From Qipengyuania vesicularis (lineage in GTDB: Bacteria; Pseudomonadota; Alphaproteobacteria; Sphingomonadales; Sphingomonadaceae): DNA of 64,000 bases. The notes under the pieces were generated by a model. That model worked only from the letters and a program-made list of their open reading frames with translations. It ran no database searches and was not told the DNA's origin. Shown here piece by piece: positions 53,224 to 62,047 of this stretch. Numbering within the stretch: the stretch's first letter is position 1; every line of letters begins with the position of its first letter. A program made the position numbers and the translations under genes. The stretch is from assembly GCF_019711415.1 (NCBI RefSeq), contig NZ_JAIGNJ010000003.1, positions 62,001 to 126,000 of the forward strand, read 5' to 3'.

Positions 53224-53248
53224 GCCCGGCGTCTGAGGGTCTAGAAAG

Positions 53249-53383
53249 TTAAGCGCAGAGGTTCTTGCGGCCGCGATTGCGACGTGCACGGAGAACCTTG
53301 CGACCACCCGGGGTGGCCTTGCGCGCGAAGAAACCGTGGCGACGGGCGCGCACGAGGTTCGAGGGCTGGAAAGTCCGCTTCAT
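53249..53383 (-). CDS. rpmH: 50S ribosomal protein L34
   Basis: A 44-residue, highly basic protein. It reads [19 protein letters not shown], then [20 protein letters not shown], the L34 pattern. Last residues are CA. The ATG is at 53383 and the stop is TAA at 53249. First gene of the rnpA-yidD-yidC run on the minus strand. Confidence 0.97.
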   Translation of the reverse strand: MKRTFQPSNLVRARRHGFFARKATPGGRKVLRARRNRGRKNLCA

Positions 53384-53595
53384 CGGATGGTCCTTCAAAA
53401 AAAACGTTGTTTGCCGGGCGAATCGCTCCGACGAAAAAAGGGCCGCCGCATGGGGCGACCGCTCTCGTGGGGGCGCGATTAGGCAAATTGCCTCGCAAGG
53501 TCAAGCCTCAAGCCGCTTTCCGCCATTTCCGTTTCAGTAAGTCTCGACAACATAAGACCTTCTTGTCATGCCGCGAGGCAACAAGGGGGAAATAC

Positions 53596-55104
53596 GTGGT
53601 CGCATTGGTCCGGACGGTGGCCTATCTCGGGCTGGAAGCGCGCAGCGTGGAAGTGCAATGCTCGCTCGCGCCGGGACTGCCCAATTTCAACATCGTCGGG
53701 CTCGCCGACAAGGCGGTTGGGGAGAGCAAGGAGCGAGTGCGCGCCGCCCTCTCATCCATGGGCCTTGCGCTCCCGCCCAAGCGCATCACGATCAACCTTT
53801 CGCCTGCCGACCTGCCGAAGGAAGGCTCGCATTACGACTTGCCGATCGCGCTCGCGGTTCTGGCGGCGATGGGGATCACCGACGCAGAGCAGCTCGAAGA
53901 CTGGATCGTTGTCGGCGAACTGGCATTGGACGCACGCGTCCAGCCCTCGCCCGGCGTGCTTCTTGCTGCGCTTCACGCGAGCGAGGCGCAGAAGGGACTG
54001 ATCTGCCCCGCCGCACAAGGATCGGAAGCCAAGTGGGCAAGCGATGTGCCGGTGCTCGCCGCGCCCGACATCACCAGCCTGCTCAACCATCTCAAGGGCA
54101 CGAGCCAATTGCCCCAGCCCGAACAGGGCGTGGTCGAAGATGCGGGCAAGGCGCCGGACCTCCGCCAAGTCAAGGGGCAGGAAACCGCCAAGCGTGCGCT
54201 CGAAATCGCGGCAGCGGGCGGTCACAACCTCTTGATGATCGGGCCACCGGGCGCAGGGAAGTCGCTGCTGGCGAGTTGCCTTCCGGGAATCCTGCCGCCG
54301 CTTTCCCCGCCAGAGGCGCTGGAGGTGAGCATGGTGCAATCGGTTGCGGGCCTGCTGGAAGAAGGCCGCATCAGCCGCGCCCGCCCCTTCCGCGCGCCGC
54401 ATCATTCGGCCAGCATGGCCGCGCTCACAGGAGGCGGACTGAAGGTGAAGCCGGGCGAGGTCAGCCTCGCGCATCTGGGCGTGCTGTTCCTCGACGAGCT
54501 GCCCGAATTCCAGCGAGCGGTCCTCGACTCTCTGCGCCAGCCGCTGGAAACCAACACGGTCGATGTCGCACGCGCCAATGCGCATGTGACCTTTCCCGCC
54601 AATGTCCAGCTGGTCGCGGCGATGAATCCGTGCCGCTGCGGGCATCTAGGTGACCCTGCGCTCGCCTGCAGCCGCGCCCCCAAATGCGCAGCCGACTACC
54701 AGAGCAAGGTGAGCGGGCCGCTGCTCGACCGCATCGACCTGCATGTCGAGGTTGACCCGGTCAGCTCCGCCGACCTTGCACTACCCCCGCCGGCTGAGGG
54801 CACGGCAGAGGTCGCCGCGCGAGTAGCCGCGGCGCGCCGGGTACAAACCGCGCGCGCCGAAGCCAGCGGCGCACGCACCAACGCCGAGCTGCAAGGCGAC
54901 GCGCTGGAGGAATTTGCCGGACCCGACGACAAGGGCCGCGAACTGCTGATGCAGGCAGCGCAGGCGATGCGCCTATCGGCGCGGGCCTACACGAGGATGC
55001 TGCGGGTAGCGCGGACAATCGCCGATCTGGCAGGAGCGGAGAAGGTCGGACGAATCCATGTAGCCGAAGCCCTGAGCTATCGCAGACAACCGCCTCGTGC
55101 TTGA
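53596..55104 (+). CDS. comM: ComM/YifB Mg-chelatase-like AAA+ helicase
   Basis: A 502-residue protein. The N-terminal Lon-like domain has GLADKAVGESKERVRAAL, the AAA+ Walker A is MIGPPGAGKSLLAS, Walker B is VLFLDELPEF, and a C-terminal helical Mg-chelatase domain follows. Cys residues in NPCRCGH and ACSRAPKC form a zinc-like knuckle. ComM is a bidirectional helicase that helps integrate transforming DNA. GTG 53596 is preceded by AAGGGGG. The length is standard. Confidence 0.94.
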   Translation: MVALVRTVAYLGLEARSVEVQCSLAPGLPNFNIVGLADKAVGESKERVRAALSSMGLALPPKRITINLSPADLPKEGSHYDLPIALAVLAAMGITDAEQLEDWIVVGELALDARVQPSPGVLLAALHASEAQKGLICPAAQGSEAKWASDVPVLAAPDITSLLNHLKGTSQLPQPEQGVVEDAGKAPDLRQVKGQETAKRALEIAAAGGHNLLMIGPPGAGKSLLASCLPGILPPLSPPEALEVSMVQSVAGLLEEGRISRARPFRAPHHSASMAALTGGGLKVKPGEVSLAHLGVLFLDELPEFQRAVLDSLRQPLETNTVDVARANAHVTFPANVQLVAAMNPCRCGHLGDPALACSRAPKCAADYQSKVSGPLLDRIDLHVEVDPVSSADLALPPPAEGTAEVAARVAAARRVQTARAEASGARTNAELQGDALEEFAGPDDKGRELLMQAAQAMRLSARAYTRMLRVARTIADLAGAEKVGRIHVAEALSYRRQPPRA

Positions 55105-55174
55105 CAGCCGCCTGCGGCGACCGGATTGCACCAGGATGCGAGAACCCAACACGACCTGTCCGAGGTGGCGCTAG

Positions 55175-55882
55175 ATGAAGTGGGAAGGCGAGGCCATTTT
55201 CGGCCCCTCCATGATCGTCTTCACGGGTATGTCCGCAACCAATGTCGCCCATGCGATGCCTGTCACCGTGCTGGCCATCGGTCACGAACCTTCGACCGTG
55301 ATCCTTGATCGAGATGGGCGCGAAGTTGGCGGAGCGGTTTGCATGGTGCGGCCCATGACACCGCACATTGTCGCACCCGACCGAAAGCTGACCATCGCTT
55401 TCCTCAGCCCTGGACACTGGTCGCTCGCCGGTGCGCCGACTGAAAGTGGCGGAAGTGGTTTTACTGCGATCGAACCCGAGCCGTTCCGAACTATACCCGA
55501 CATGGATCTGGCTAGCGCGCATGAATTGCTCAGCAATGCTCTTGAGCCCAGAAAAGTCGAAAAGGATGCGCGGCTGGACGCTGCCATCCGGTTGCTCGCC
55601 GAGGCGCCGGGCACGCTCACGATCCGGGAAGTTGCCGGTCGCGTCGGCCTGTCACCGGCCCGAATGCGCGCCATAGCCAAGCGCGATCTCGGCATCTCCT
55701 TGTCGCAATGGCTGCTCTGGAAGAAGCTGGAGCAGGCATCGCAAAGCGTTGCAGACGGCGACGGTCTGGCCCAGTCCGCCACCTCAGGTGGGTTCTTCGA
55801 CCAGGCACATTTCACGAACGCCATGCGGCGGCTTCTAGGGGCCGCACCCTCGGAGATTGCTCCGGTACGTAACGCAAGCTAG
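55175..55882 (+). CDS. AraC-type transcriptional regulator
   Basis: A 235-residue protein. The N-terminal part (about 1-110) is beta-rich, a cupin-like ligand domain without a recognisable metal motif. The C-terminal HTH_18 region (about 135-235) has LTIREVAGRVGLSPARMRAIAKRDLGISLSQWLLWKKLEQA and then SGGFFDQAHFTNAMRRLLGAAPSE, the two AraC helix-turn-helix units. It is followed 101 nt later by the membrane protein at 55984 and may control it. ATG 55175 is taken; no strong ribosome site. Confidence 0.85.
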   Translation: MKWEGEAIFGPSMIVFTGMSATNVAHAMPVTVLAIGHEPSTVILDRDGREVGGAVCMVRPMTPHIVAPDRKLTIAFLSPGHWSLAGAPTESGGSGFTAIEPEPFRTIPDMDLASAHELLSNALEPRKVEKDARLDAAIRLLAEAPGTLTIREVAGRVGLSPARMRAIAKRDLGISLSQWLLWKKLEQASQSVADGDGLAQSATSGGFFDQAHFTNAMRRLLGAAPSEIAPVRNAS

Positions 55883-55983
55883 CGCGCGAGCCTTCGCTTC
55901 CCTCACGCAAGCGCTTCTTACAAGACGCCGGGTGCCGCTTCACGCATTGCTCCCACCAAGATCAGGCTGGGAGGAATTCTGAA

Positions 55984-56436
55984 GTGTTCGAACCGATTGA
56001 TGCGGCGACGGCGGCGCGATGGTTGCTGTTCAGCGGTGCGGCCGCAATCCTGTGGTCATCGGTGCTGGGCCTGTTCATGATGATCCCGCATTTGCGAAAT
56101 GCCGCACTGACGAAAGCCACGCGTGGGGTGAACTTCCGACAGTTGCTCTCGGCGCATCTCGACTGGATCATGCTCGCCTTCATGCAGGCTCTGGCTGCGG
56201 GGCTTCTATTCGCCTTCGACCTGGCCATTACGCTTTGGGTTGTCGCCGCTCTTATTTTTGGTGGATGGATGAACGCCGTGCCCTATTTCCTGCGCGCTTT
56301 CGGGATCAACGCTTTCGTCTTCGCCGGGGGCGTGGTCCAGCGCACGGCTGCAGGCCTGGGGGCTATTTCGGTTGCCGCCGTGATCGCCGGGTGGTCGGTA
56401 CTCGTCTGGTCCGCCGCCAAGCTCATGTTCGGCTAG
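55984..56436 (+). CDS. Four-TM membrane protein resembling styrene-oxide isomerase/hydroxylaminobenzene mutase
   Basis: A 150-residue protein with four hydrophobic segments. It has SAHLDWIMLAF with His58, then GGWMNAVPYFLRAFGINAFVFAGG (Trp95, Asn97, Tyr101). From memory, styrene-oxide isomerase has His58 in an A-H-x-x-P-A-L-N-G helix and a G-W-A-N-x-x-x-Y-L block; size, helix count and motif spacing agree. Such proteins isomerise epoxides or hydroxylamines, some with bound heme. GTG 55984 has a GGAGGAA site. Family assignment is tentative; I cannot align it here. Confidence 0.5.
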   Translation: MFEPIDAATAARWLLFSGAAAILWSSVLGLFMMIPHLRNAALTKATRGVNFRQLLSAHLDWIMLAFMQALAAGLLFAFDLAITLWVVAALIFGGWMNAVPYFLRAFGINAFVFAGGVVQRTAAGLGAISVAAVIAGWSVLVWSAAKLMFG

Positions 56437-56471
56437 GGCGGAAGCGGTTTTCGTTGGCTGAGTGCAAAAAA

Positions 56472-56493
56472 GCCGCCCCGTTTCCGGAGCGGC
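56472..56493. terminator. Bidirectional terminator
   Basis: Hairpin GCCGCCCCG/CGGAGCGGC (56472-56480, 56485-56493) with one mismatch, loop TTTC, flanked by A6 on one side and CTTTC on the other. It lies between convergent genes. Confidence 0.75.
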
Positions 56494-56523
56494 CTTTCAA
56501 ATTCCCAAGCTTGGAGCTCGGCC

Positions 56524-56874
56524 TCAGTCTTCCTCGCTCATGTCGAGGTTCAATTTGACCGTTTCATGCTCGTGGTCGCCTTCGAACTTGGCGAGGAAAT
56601 CGGCGATCGGCATGGCCTGATTGGGCACTTCCTGCGCTGAGGCGGAGGGCGCGGGCGCTGCATTGCCGGCAGCTGGCGTGGTCTTCACGTGCAGGTAGGG
56701 AACCCAGACTTCGCCGTAATCGGCCTGCTGGTACCACACGTCGAGCACGTCGTAGCTCGCCCAGGTGCCGTCCGGCTCCTTCAGGCGCAGGCCCTCGCCA
56801 ATGCGCGGCACGCTGACCGACTTGATGCGGAATTGCGTCTGGTGCGTCTCGTTCTGGACTTCGATTTCGATCAC
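56524..56874 (-). CDS. Hypothetical protein (116 aa)
   Basis: A soluble 116-residue protein. It starts IEIEVQNETHQTQFRIKSVSVP, a beta-rich module with WASYDVLDVWYQQADYGEVWVPYLHVK. A Pro/Ala/Ser-rich linker leads to an acidic tail (DHEHETVKLNLDMSEED). The GTG at 56874 (GGAAAAAATC upstream) is preferred over another GTG at 56913 lacking a ribosome site. No family recognised. Confidence 0.6.
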   Translation of the reverse strand: MIEIEVQNETHQTQFRIKSVSVPRIGEGLRLKEPDGTWASYDVLDVWYQQADYGEVWVPYLHVKTTPAAGNAAPAPSASAQEVPNQAMPIADFLAKFEGDHEHETVKLNLDMSEED

Positions 56875-57042
56875 GATTTTTTCCGGCTCAAAGGGGCATG
56901 CGCCCCGATTCACAGGCGTTTATGTCACAAAGGTGTTGCGATGGTTTTAACGATGACGTCACAGCGTCAGCGCCGGAATTGACGTCACTTTTGCAGGGGA
57001 TCGTTAACTATTCGGCGGCGGCCGACATCGCCCCTGGTGAGG

Positions 57043-57597
57043 TCAGGCCGCGTCGCGCGCCTTGCGCAGAGCCTCGAGGTCCACGACAGAACCGTTGGTG
57101 AGCGCTTCGCCCGCAGTTGCGCGGGTGCCATCGGCGCGTACACCCAGATTTGCGCGTTCGACCAGATGCAGATCCTGCGGTCCGAGAATGCGGCCATCGT
57201 GGCTGAGGATAGAGGTCGGCCCGATCGGCAGGCGATCGCGCTCGTCGACGAGGACGGGATTCTCAATCACCTCGGCACCGTATTTCTGGCCCCACTGGCG
57301 CAGCGCGACCATGGCGGGGAGCAGGTCGAACCCCTTTTCGGTAAGCCGATATTCGATCTTACGCCGATCGTCCGGGCACGGGTCGCGCCGCAGGATGCCG
57401 TGCTCGACCAGCTTGGCGAGACGATTCGACAGGATATTGCGCGCAATGCCCAGCTCGCTGAGGAACTCCTCGAAGTGGTGGAGCCCGTTGAAGCTGGCGC
57501 GCAGGATCATGAAGCTCCAGCGTTCGCCCATGACTTCAAGTGCCTGCGGCAGGCCGCATTCGGTAAGCTCGCGCAAAGGTTCGCGGATATCGCCCAT
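57043..57597 (-). CDS. HxlR-family winged-helix regulator
   Basis: A 184-residue protein. The HxlR pattern is EVMGERWSFMILRASFNGLHHFEEFLSELGIARNILSNRLAKLVEHGILRRDPCPDDRRKIEYRLTEKGFDLLPAM, split here by family blocks: core helix 3 is ARNILSNRLAKLV. The C-terminal 70 residues are an added domain with no clear family. It is divergent from the small secreted gene at 57798. A Cys near position 71 in RDPCPDD could be redox sensitive (inference). Confidence 0.9.
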   Translation of the reverse strand: MGDIREPLRELTECGLPQALEVMGERWSFMILRASFNGLHHFEEFLSELGIARNILSNRLAKLVEHGILRRDPCPDDRRKIEYRLTEKGFDLLPAMVALRQWGQKYGAEVIENPVLVDERDRLPIGPTSILSHDGRILGPQDLHLVERANLGVRADGTRATAGEALTNGSVVDLEALRKARDAA

Positions 57598-57691
57598 AAA
57601 TTCAGTCCTCTTCCAGCAACCTATCTAGCGCGGTTTGCCCGCAAGCCAAAGGCCCTGTGAAAAAAATGGCAAAAAAGGGTTGCATCAAGAA

Positions 57692-57707
57692 ACCTATATA
57701 AGTAGGT
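57692..57707. promoter_or_regulatory. Inverted repeat, candidate HxlR operator
   Basis: ACCTA-TATAAG-TAGGT, a perfect 5-bp dyad with 6-nt spacer, in the 200-nt region between the HxlR gene and the divergent secreted-protein gene. The short AT-centred dyad is a typical size for a winged-helix dimer site. Confidence 0.5.
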
Positions 57708-57742
57708 AGCGATTCGCAACCAGTTGCAATCAGAAACTCAAA

Positions 57743-57772
57743 TTGCAGTTTTGGCAAGTGGTGTTGTAAAAT
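57743..57772 (+). promoter_or_regulatory. Candidate sigma-70-type promoter
   Basis: TTGCAG (57743-57748), an 18-nt spacer and TAAAAT (57767-57772), ending 25 nt before the ATG of the small secreted protein. Confidence 0.45.
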
Positions 57773-57797
57773 TTGCATCAACCGAAAGGTACGAGTC

Positions 57798-58139
57798 ATG
57801 ACCCTCTCCAACTCCCCCTCGACCAAGCTCGGCGTACTCGGCGCTGCCGTCCTCTACACCGTCGCCGGTTTCGGCACGCTTGTGGCCCCCACCGCTGCCG
57901 AAGCGCGCGACAACGCTCCCTACTACCGCGCCGAGCTGACCCAGCCGGCTGCCGAACGCATCGTGGTTGCCAGCGGCGTCGCCTGGACCTGCGAAGGAAC
58001 GACCTGCGTCGCCGCCAAGGGCACCTCGCGCCCGCTGCGCGTTTGCCGCGGCCTGCAGCGCGATCTCGGCGAAATCGCCAGCTTCACCACCAAGGGTGAA
58101 GCGCTCGAAGCGAAGAAGCTGGCAAAGTGCAACGGCTAA
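57798..58139 (+). CDS. Small secreted protein, CC_3452-like
   Basis: A 113-residue protein. A signal peptide (about 1-36, ending TAAEARD) precedes a mature part with two Cys in AWTCEGTTCVAAKG, then RPLRVCRGLQRDLGEIASFTTKGEAL and AKCNG. Four cysteines suggest two disulfides. It matches my memory of an alphaproteobacterial family named CC_3452. The gene has its own candidate promoter, a divergent HxlR regulator, and a strong terminator, so it is an independently regulated monocistron. Confidence 0.8.
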   Translation: MTLSNSPSTKLGVLGAAVLYTVAGFGTLVAPTAAEARDNAPYYRAELTQPAAERIVVASGVAWTCEGTTCVAAKGTSRPLRVCRGLQRDLGEIASFTTKGEALEAKKLAKCNG

Positions 58140-58191
58140 GCCGCTGACGACCCTATCCCCCACCCCCTCTCCATCAGGGTGGACCTCCAAG

Positions 58192-58220
58192 GCCCCGGCG
58201 TGTCCCGCCGGGGCTTTTTT
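58192..58220 (+). terminator. Strong intrinsic terminator
   Basis: Perfect 9-bp hairpin GCCCCGGCG/CGCCGGGGC (58192-58200, 58206-58214), 5-nt loop, then T6 (58215-58220). It ends the small secreted protein gene. Confidence 0.92.
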
Positions 58221-58225
58221 GCGCG

Positions 58226-58840
58226 TTAGATGAGGCCTCGCGAGGCGAGATCGCTTTCGAGCGAAGCGGCATGGGTGAAGTGATGCACCTGCCAGCCGCA
58301 GCTGACCGCCGATTCGATGTTGTCGGCATTGTCGTCGATGAAGAGCATCCGTGAGGGCTCGTGGCCGAAACGCTCCGCTGCGAGCGTGAAAATCGCCGGA
58401 TCGGGTTTTGCGAGGCGCTCGGTACCCGAGACCACGATATCGCGGAACCGGTCGAAGATCGGCTCGCGTGGGCGGAACTCCTGCCAGAAATCATGCGCGA
58501 AATTGGTTATCGCGAAGAGTGGTACGCCGCGCGCATCGAGGCGTTCGACCAGATCATGGCTGCCGACGACCGGGCCGGGAATGGTCTCCCTGAACCGGGT
58601 CGCATAAGCGCGGATCTCCGGCTCGAAATCGGGGTAGAGGGCAAGCCGCTCGGCCAGCAGCTGATCGAGCGGCCTCCCGGCATCGTGCAGCTTGTGCCAT
58701 TCCTCGCTGATAACCTCATCGACGACCCTGGTCAGACGCGCGGGATCGTCGGTCAGCTTCTCGAACAGCAGCCGCATCTCCCATTGATAGAGCACGCGGC
58801 CGACATCGAAGACAACGGCATCCACCCGGTTTTCGCTCAT
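58226..58840 (-). CDS. HAD-superfamily hydrolase (YihX-like subgroup)
   Basis: A 204-residue HAD protein. Motif I is VVFDVGRVLYQWE with nucleophile Asp12 and Gly14 in the D-x-G form seen in YihX-like sugar phosphatases. Motif II has LFAITNFA; the Lys is in LAKPDPAIFTLA; the last motif is FIDDNADNIESA. A helical cap lies between residues about 18 and 80. Probably a small-molecule phosphatase. ATG 58840 is chosen over an upstream ATG ten codons away. Confidence 0.88.
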   Translation of the reverse strand: MSENRVDAVVFDVGRVLYQWEMRLLFEKLTDDPARLTRVVDEVISEEWHKLHDAGRPLDQLLAERLALYPDFEPEIRAYATRFRETIPGPVVGSHDLVERLDARGVPLFAITNFAHDFWQEFRPREPIFDRFRDIVVSGTERLAKPDPAIFTLAAERFGHEPSRMLFIDDNADNIESAVSCGWQVHHFTHAASLESDLASRGLI

Positions 58841-58900
58841 CGCCTGCCCCCAAATGCGAACGGCCCGCACTCCTTGCGGAGCCGGGCCGGTCGGTAGACA

Positions 58901-58922
58901 TGCGCGGAACTGCTTCCGCGCA
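58901..58922 (-). terminator. Hairpin after rpmJ
   Basis: Perfect 9-bp inverted repeat TGCGCGGAA/TTCCGCGCA (58901-58909, 58914-58922), 4-nt loop, 9 nt after the rpmJ stop on the minus strand. A second GC stem (CGGCCCG/CGGGCCG, 58861-58889) follows before the HAD gene. Neither has a T-run, so efficiency is uncertain. Confidence 0.6.
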
Positions 58923-58930
58923 GCCGAAGC

Positions 58931-59056
58931 TTAGCCCTGGCGGGCCTTGAAGCGACGGTTGGTCTTGTTGATGACGTAAGTGCGGCCGCGACGACGGATC
59001 ACGCGGCAATCGCGGTGACGGCTCTTGAGCGACTTGAGGCTGTTGCGGATCTTCAT
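58931..59056 (-). CDS. rpmJ: 50S ribosomal protein L36, type B (YkgO-like)
   Basis: A 41-residue protein. It reads [25 protein letters not shown] then [16 protein letters not shown]. Only one Cys remains, so it is the zinc-free type B paralogue. The ATG is at 59056, the stop TAA at 58931. It stands alone, between the HAD gene and galE. Confidence 0.95.
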   Translation of the reverse strand: MKIRNSLKSLKSRHRDCRVIRRRGRTYVINKTNRRFKARQG

Positions 59057-59146
59057 CGTATCTCTCTGGTAAAATAAATACGCGCCGGAAGTAGGGTCCG
59101 GCGCGCCGAATTCAAGCGCGCCCGTTAGCGGCGAGGGTGATTCTGG

Positions 59147-60160
59147 TCAAGCATTTCCCCGCATTTCGCCGAGTTTACGTTCCCATTGGAGCGCGTGGCG
59201 GATGATCTCGTCGAGATCGGCATGCTTGGGCTCCCATGGGAGGGTCGCACGAATACGGCTCGGATCCGAGACAAGTTCGCCCGCATCGCCTGCGCGGCGA
59301 GGTTCGATCCGGCGCTGGATATCAGCGTTGGTCACGCGGTCGACCGCGTCGAGCACTTCCATCACGGAGAAGCCCCGACCGTAGCCGCAGTTCATCGTCA
59401 ACGATCGTTTCGGCTCTTCGATCAGCGCCTCGAGCGCGAGGACATGTGCGCTCGCGAGGTCGCTCACGTGGATGTAGTCCCGAACCCCCGTGCCATCGGG
59501 CGTGTCGTAGTCGGTGCCGTAGACGGACACGCCGTCGCGCTTGCCGGTAGCCGCCTCGCAGGCAACCTTGATCAGATGCGTCGCGCCCGCGGTCGACTGG
59601 CCGGTGCGCGCCTGCGGATCGGCCCCCGCGACGTTGAAATATCGCAGCGCGCAATAGTTCATCGGATGTGCGAAGGCCGTGTCGGCCAGCATTTGCTCGG
59701 TCATCAGCTTCGACCAGCCATAGGGGTTTATCGGCACCTTGGGCGTCTCTTCCGTGACGGGCGAGACATCGGGCGTGCCGTAGGTTGCGGCGGTGGAGGA
59801 GAAGATGAAATGCTCGACCCCGCCCTTTACCGCAGCCTCGATCAGTGTGCGGCTCTTCACCGTGTTGTTTTCGTAATATTTGAGCGGGTTCTCGACCGAT
59901 TCCGGGACCACGATCGATCCGGCGAAATGCATGATCGCCTTGATGCCCTGCTCGGCAAAGATACGCGCCAGCAGCTCGGCATCGGCAATATCGCCTTCGT
60001 AGAGCGGCACGTCGTCGGGCACGGCGAAGGTAAAGCCGGTCGACAGATTGTCGATCACCGCCACCGGCCAGCCGGCATCCTTCAGCGCGAGCACCGCGTG
60101 ACTGCCGATATACCCTGCGCCCCCGGTGACCAGCACCGGCACTTTCCCGATATTATTCAT
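59147..60160 (-). CDS. galE: UDP-glucose 4-epimerase
   Basis: A 337-residue SDR. It has the NAD motif VLVTGGAGYIGSHAV, the DNLSTGF nucleotide-sugar site, FSSTAATYG with the catalytic Ser/Thr, YGWSK with Tyr-x3-Lys, and the NVAGADPQARTGQS region. DGTGVRDYIHVSDLASAH is a strong GalE marker. It interconverts UDP-glucose and UDP-galactose for surface polysaccharides. ATG 60160 gives the standard N-terminus; an ATG six codons upstream is possible. Confidence 0.94.
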   Translation of the reverse strand: MNNIGKVPVLVTGGAGYIGSHAVLALKDAGWPVAVIDNLSTGFTFAVPDDVPLYEGDIADAELLARIFAEQGIKAIMHFAGSIVVPESVENPLKYYENNTVKSRTLIEAAVKGGVEHFIFSSTAATYGTPDVSPVTEETPKVPINPYGWSKLMTEQMLADTAFAHPMNYCALRYFNVAGADPQARTGQSTAGATHLIKVACEAATGKRDGVSVYGTDYDTPDGTGVRDYIHVSDLASAHVLALEALIEEPKRSLTMNCGYGRGFSVMEVLDAVDRVTNADIQRRIEPRRAGDAGELVSDPSRIRATLPWEPKHADLDEIIRHALQWERKLGEMRGNA

Positions 60161-60286
60161 GGCTCGCGCAAGTAGCATACGATTTGGTAAGGGCAATCGC
60201 TTAGGGACCGCCGGCCGGTCGGCGGAGCCTTGTCGCTATACACGCGTTCGAACCAAGTACACCGCAGCCGCACGAAAGGTCGCCCC

Positions 60287-60892
60287 ATGAAGTATCCCGC
60301 AGCCATTACCACCAGCCTCGCCGCACTTTCACTGGCCGCCTGCGCCACCGCGCCGAGTCCGGTCGAGGTCACCCGCTTCCTTGCACCCGAGAGTGTGGAG
60401 CGCCTGGGCCAGGGCGCAATCTTCATCGAGAGCGCGCCGGGCGAAGATACCGACAGCCTTGCGATGGCCCCCTACAAGGCCGCCGTCGCCGAAGAATTGC
60501 GCCGCCTCGGCTACACCGAAAGCGAGCGCGCATCGGCCGCGCAAATCGCGACCGTGTCGATCGAACGCTACGTGCTGACCGCGGAAGGGCGCCGTTCGCC
60601 GGTCAGTGTTGGCGTAGGCGGGCGTACCGGAAGCTATGGATCCGGTATCGGCCTTGGCGTCGGCATCAACCTAGGCGGCGGGCAGCGTGACCAGATCGGC
60701 ACGCAGCTGGCCGTGACCCTGCGCGATGCACAGACTTCGCAGTCTCTGTGGGAAGGCCGCGCCGACTTCCGTGTGAAAGATAATTCTCCCCTTGCGCAAT
60801 CAACCGCCAACGCGCAGACGGTGGCCGCCGCGCTATTCAGCGATTTTCCCGGCAATAATGGCGAGACAATAGAAGTAGAGGTTTCCGAGTGA
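60287..60892 (+). CDS. DUF4136-like lipoprotein
   Basis: A 201-residue lipoprotein. The signal peptide ends [10 protein letters not shown] (lipobox LAAC). The mature part contains VEVTRF near the start, a [29 protein letters not shown] helix-strand unit, a Gly-rich [24 protein letters not shown] stretch, and [13 protein letters not shown]. These are typical of DUF4136. ATG 60287 has AAGGTCG upstream; the frame also opens 19 codons earlier. Its stop overlaps the M14 gene GTG by 4 nt. Confidence 0.8.
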   Translation: MKYPAAITTSLAALSLAACATAPSPVEVTRFLAPESVERLGQGAIFIESAPGEDTDSLAMAPYKAAVAEELRRLGYTESERASAAQIATVSIERYVLTAEGRRSPVSVGVGGRTGSYGSGIGLGVGINLGGGQRDQIGTQLAVTLRDAQTSQSLWEGRADFRVKDNSPLAQSTANAQTVAAALFSDFPGNNGETIEVEVSE

Positions 60893-62031
60893 GCGATATC
60901 CGGATCGATTCCGCTTTCGACAGCGGCAATATCGAAGTCCTTTCCGTTGACGGCGCCAGTGCGCGCCTCGCCATTCCGCTGGATACGAACAGCGAATTCA
61001 AGCAGTGGTTCCACTTCCGCGTGGCCGGCGCCAAGGGGCGCGAGCTGGTGCTCAAGATCACCCAGCTTTCCGACAGCGCCTATCCCGATGGCTGGCCCGA
61101 TTACACCGCCTGCGTGTCGGAAGATCGCGACTATTGGGGCCGTGCCAACGACACGAGTTATGACAAGGATGAGGAAGGCGGCACGCTGACCATCCGCTAT
61201 ACGCCGGCCAGCGACATCGCCTGGTTCGCCTATTTCGCGCCCTATTCGATGGAGCGCCACCACGATCTCGTCGCCGAAGCGGCAGCCTCGGAAGGTGTCG
61301 ACCACGTTGCACTCGGCAACACGCTCGACGGTCAGCCGATCGACTGCCTCGAAATGGGTGAGGGCAGCTTCAATGTCTGGCTCTACGCCCGCCAGCATCC
61401 GGGCGAAACGCAGGCCGAATGGTGGATGGAAGGCGCGCTGGAGGTGCTGACCGATCCCGCCGACAGTGTCGGCCGCAAGCTGCGCCAGAAATGCCGCCTG
61501 CATATCGTGCCCAATTGCAACCCCGACGGCTCGAAGCGCGGGAACCTGCGCGTCAATGCGGCCGGAGCCAACCTCAACCGCGAATGGGAAAACCCGACGG
61601 CCGAGCGCAGCCCGGAAGTGCTCGCCATTCGCAACCACATGGACAAGACCGGCGTGGATTTCGCGATGGATGTCCATGGCGACGAAGCGATCCCTGTCAG
61701 CTTCCTCGCGGGATACGAAGGCATCCCCAGCTGGACCGACGAGCATGGCGAGCGCTATTACAGCTACGAGCGCATCCTCGACCGCCGCACCCCCGATTTC
61801 CAGACCGAGCAGGGCTATACCAAGGCTGCGCCGGGCAAGGCCAATCTCACCATGAGCACCACGCAGGTCGCCGAACGCTTCGGCGCCACTTCGATGACGC
61901 TCGAGATGCCGTACAAGGACAACAAGGCCGATCCCGAGCCCGAACAGGGCTGGTCACCCGAACGCTGCAAGATGCTGGCGCGCGACTGCCTTGCGGCACT
62001 CGTTGAATGGATGGACGAGCAGGGGATCTGA
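60889..62031 (+). CDS. M14-family carboxypeptidase (cytosolic carboxypeptidase-like)
   Basis: A 380-residue metallopeptidase. An N-terminal beta-sandwich (about 1-120) has the WFHFRV and [12 protein letters not shown] motifs of the CCP N-domain. The M14 catalytic part has zinc ligands His170 and Glu173 ([12 protein letters not shown]), a second His263 (MDVHGDE), and the catalytic Glu339 in [12 protein letters not shown] and NLNREW precede the last helices. No signal peptide, so cytoplasmic. GTG 60889 overlaps the lipoprotein stop (GTGA). Processing of acidic peptide tails is the eukaryotic role; the bacterial role is unclear. Confidence 0.92.
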   Translation: MSDIRIDSAFDSGNIEVLSVDGASARLAIPLDTNSEFKQWFHFRVAGAKGRELVLKITQLSDSAYPDGWPDYTACVSEDRDYWGRANDTSYDKDEEGGTLTIRYTPASDIAWFAYFAPYSMERHHDLVAEAAASEGVDHVALGNTLDGQPIDCLEMGEGSFNVWLYARQHPGETQAEWWMEGALEVLTDPADSVGRKLRQKCRLHIVPNCNPDGSKRGNLRVNAAGANLNREWENPTAERSPEVLAIRNHMDKTGVDFAMDVHGDEAIPVSFLAGYEGIPSWTDEHGERYYSYERILDRRTPDFQTEQGYTKAAPGKANLTMSTTQVAERFGATSMTLEMPYKDNKADPEPEQGWSPERCKMLARDCLAALVEWMDEQGI

Positions 62032-62047
62032 TCCCCTGCCCTTCTGC

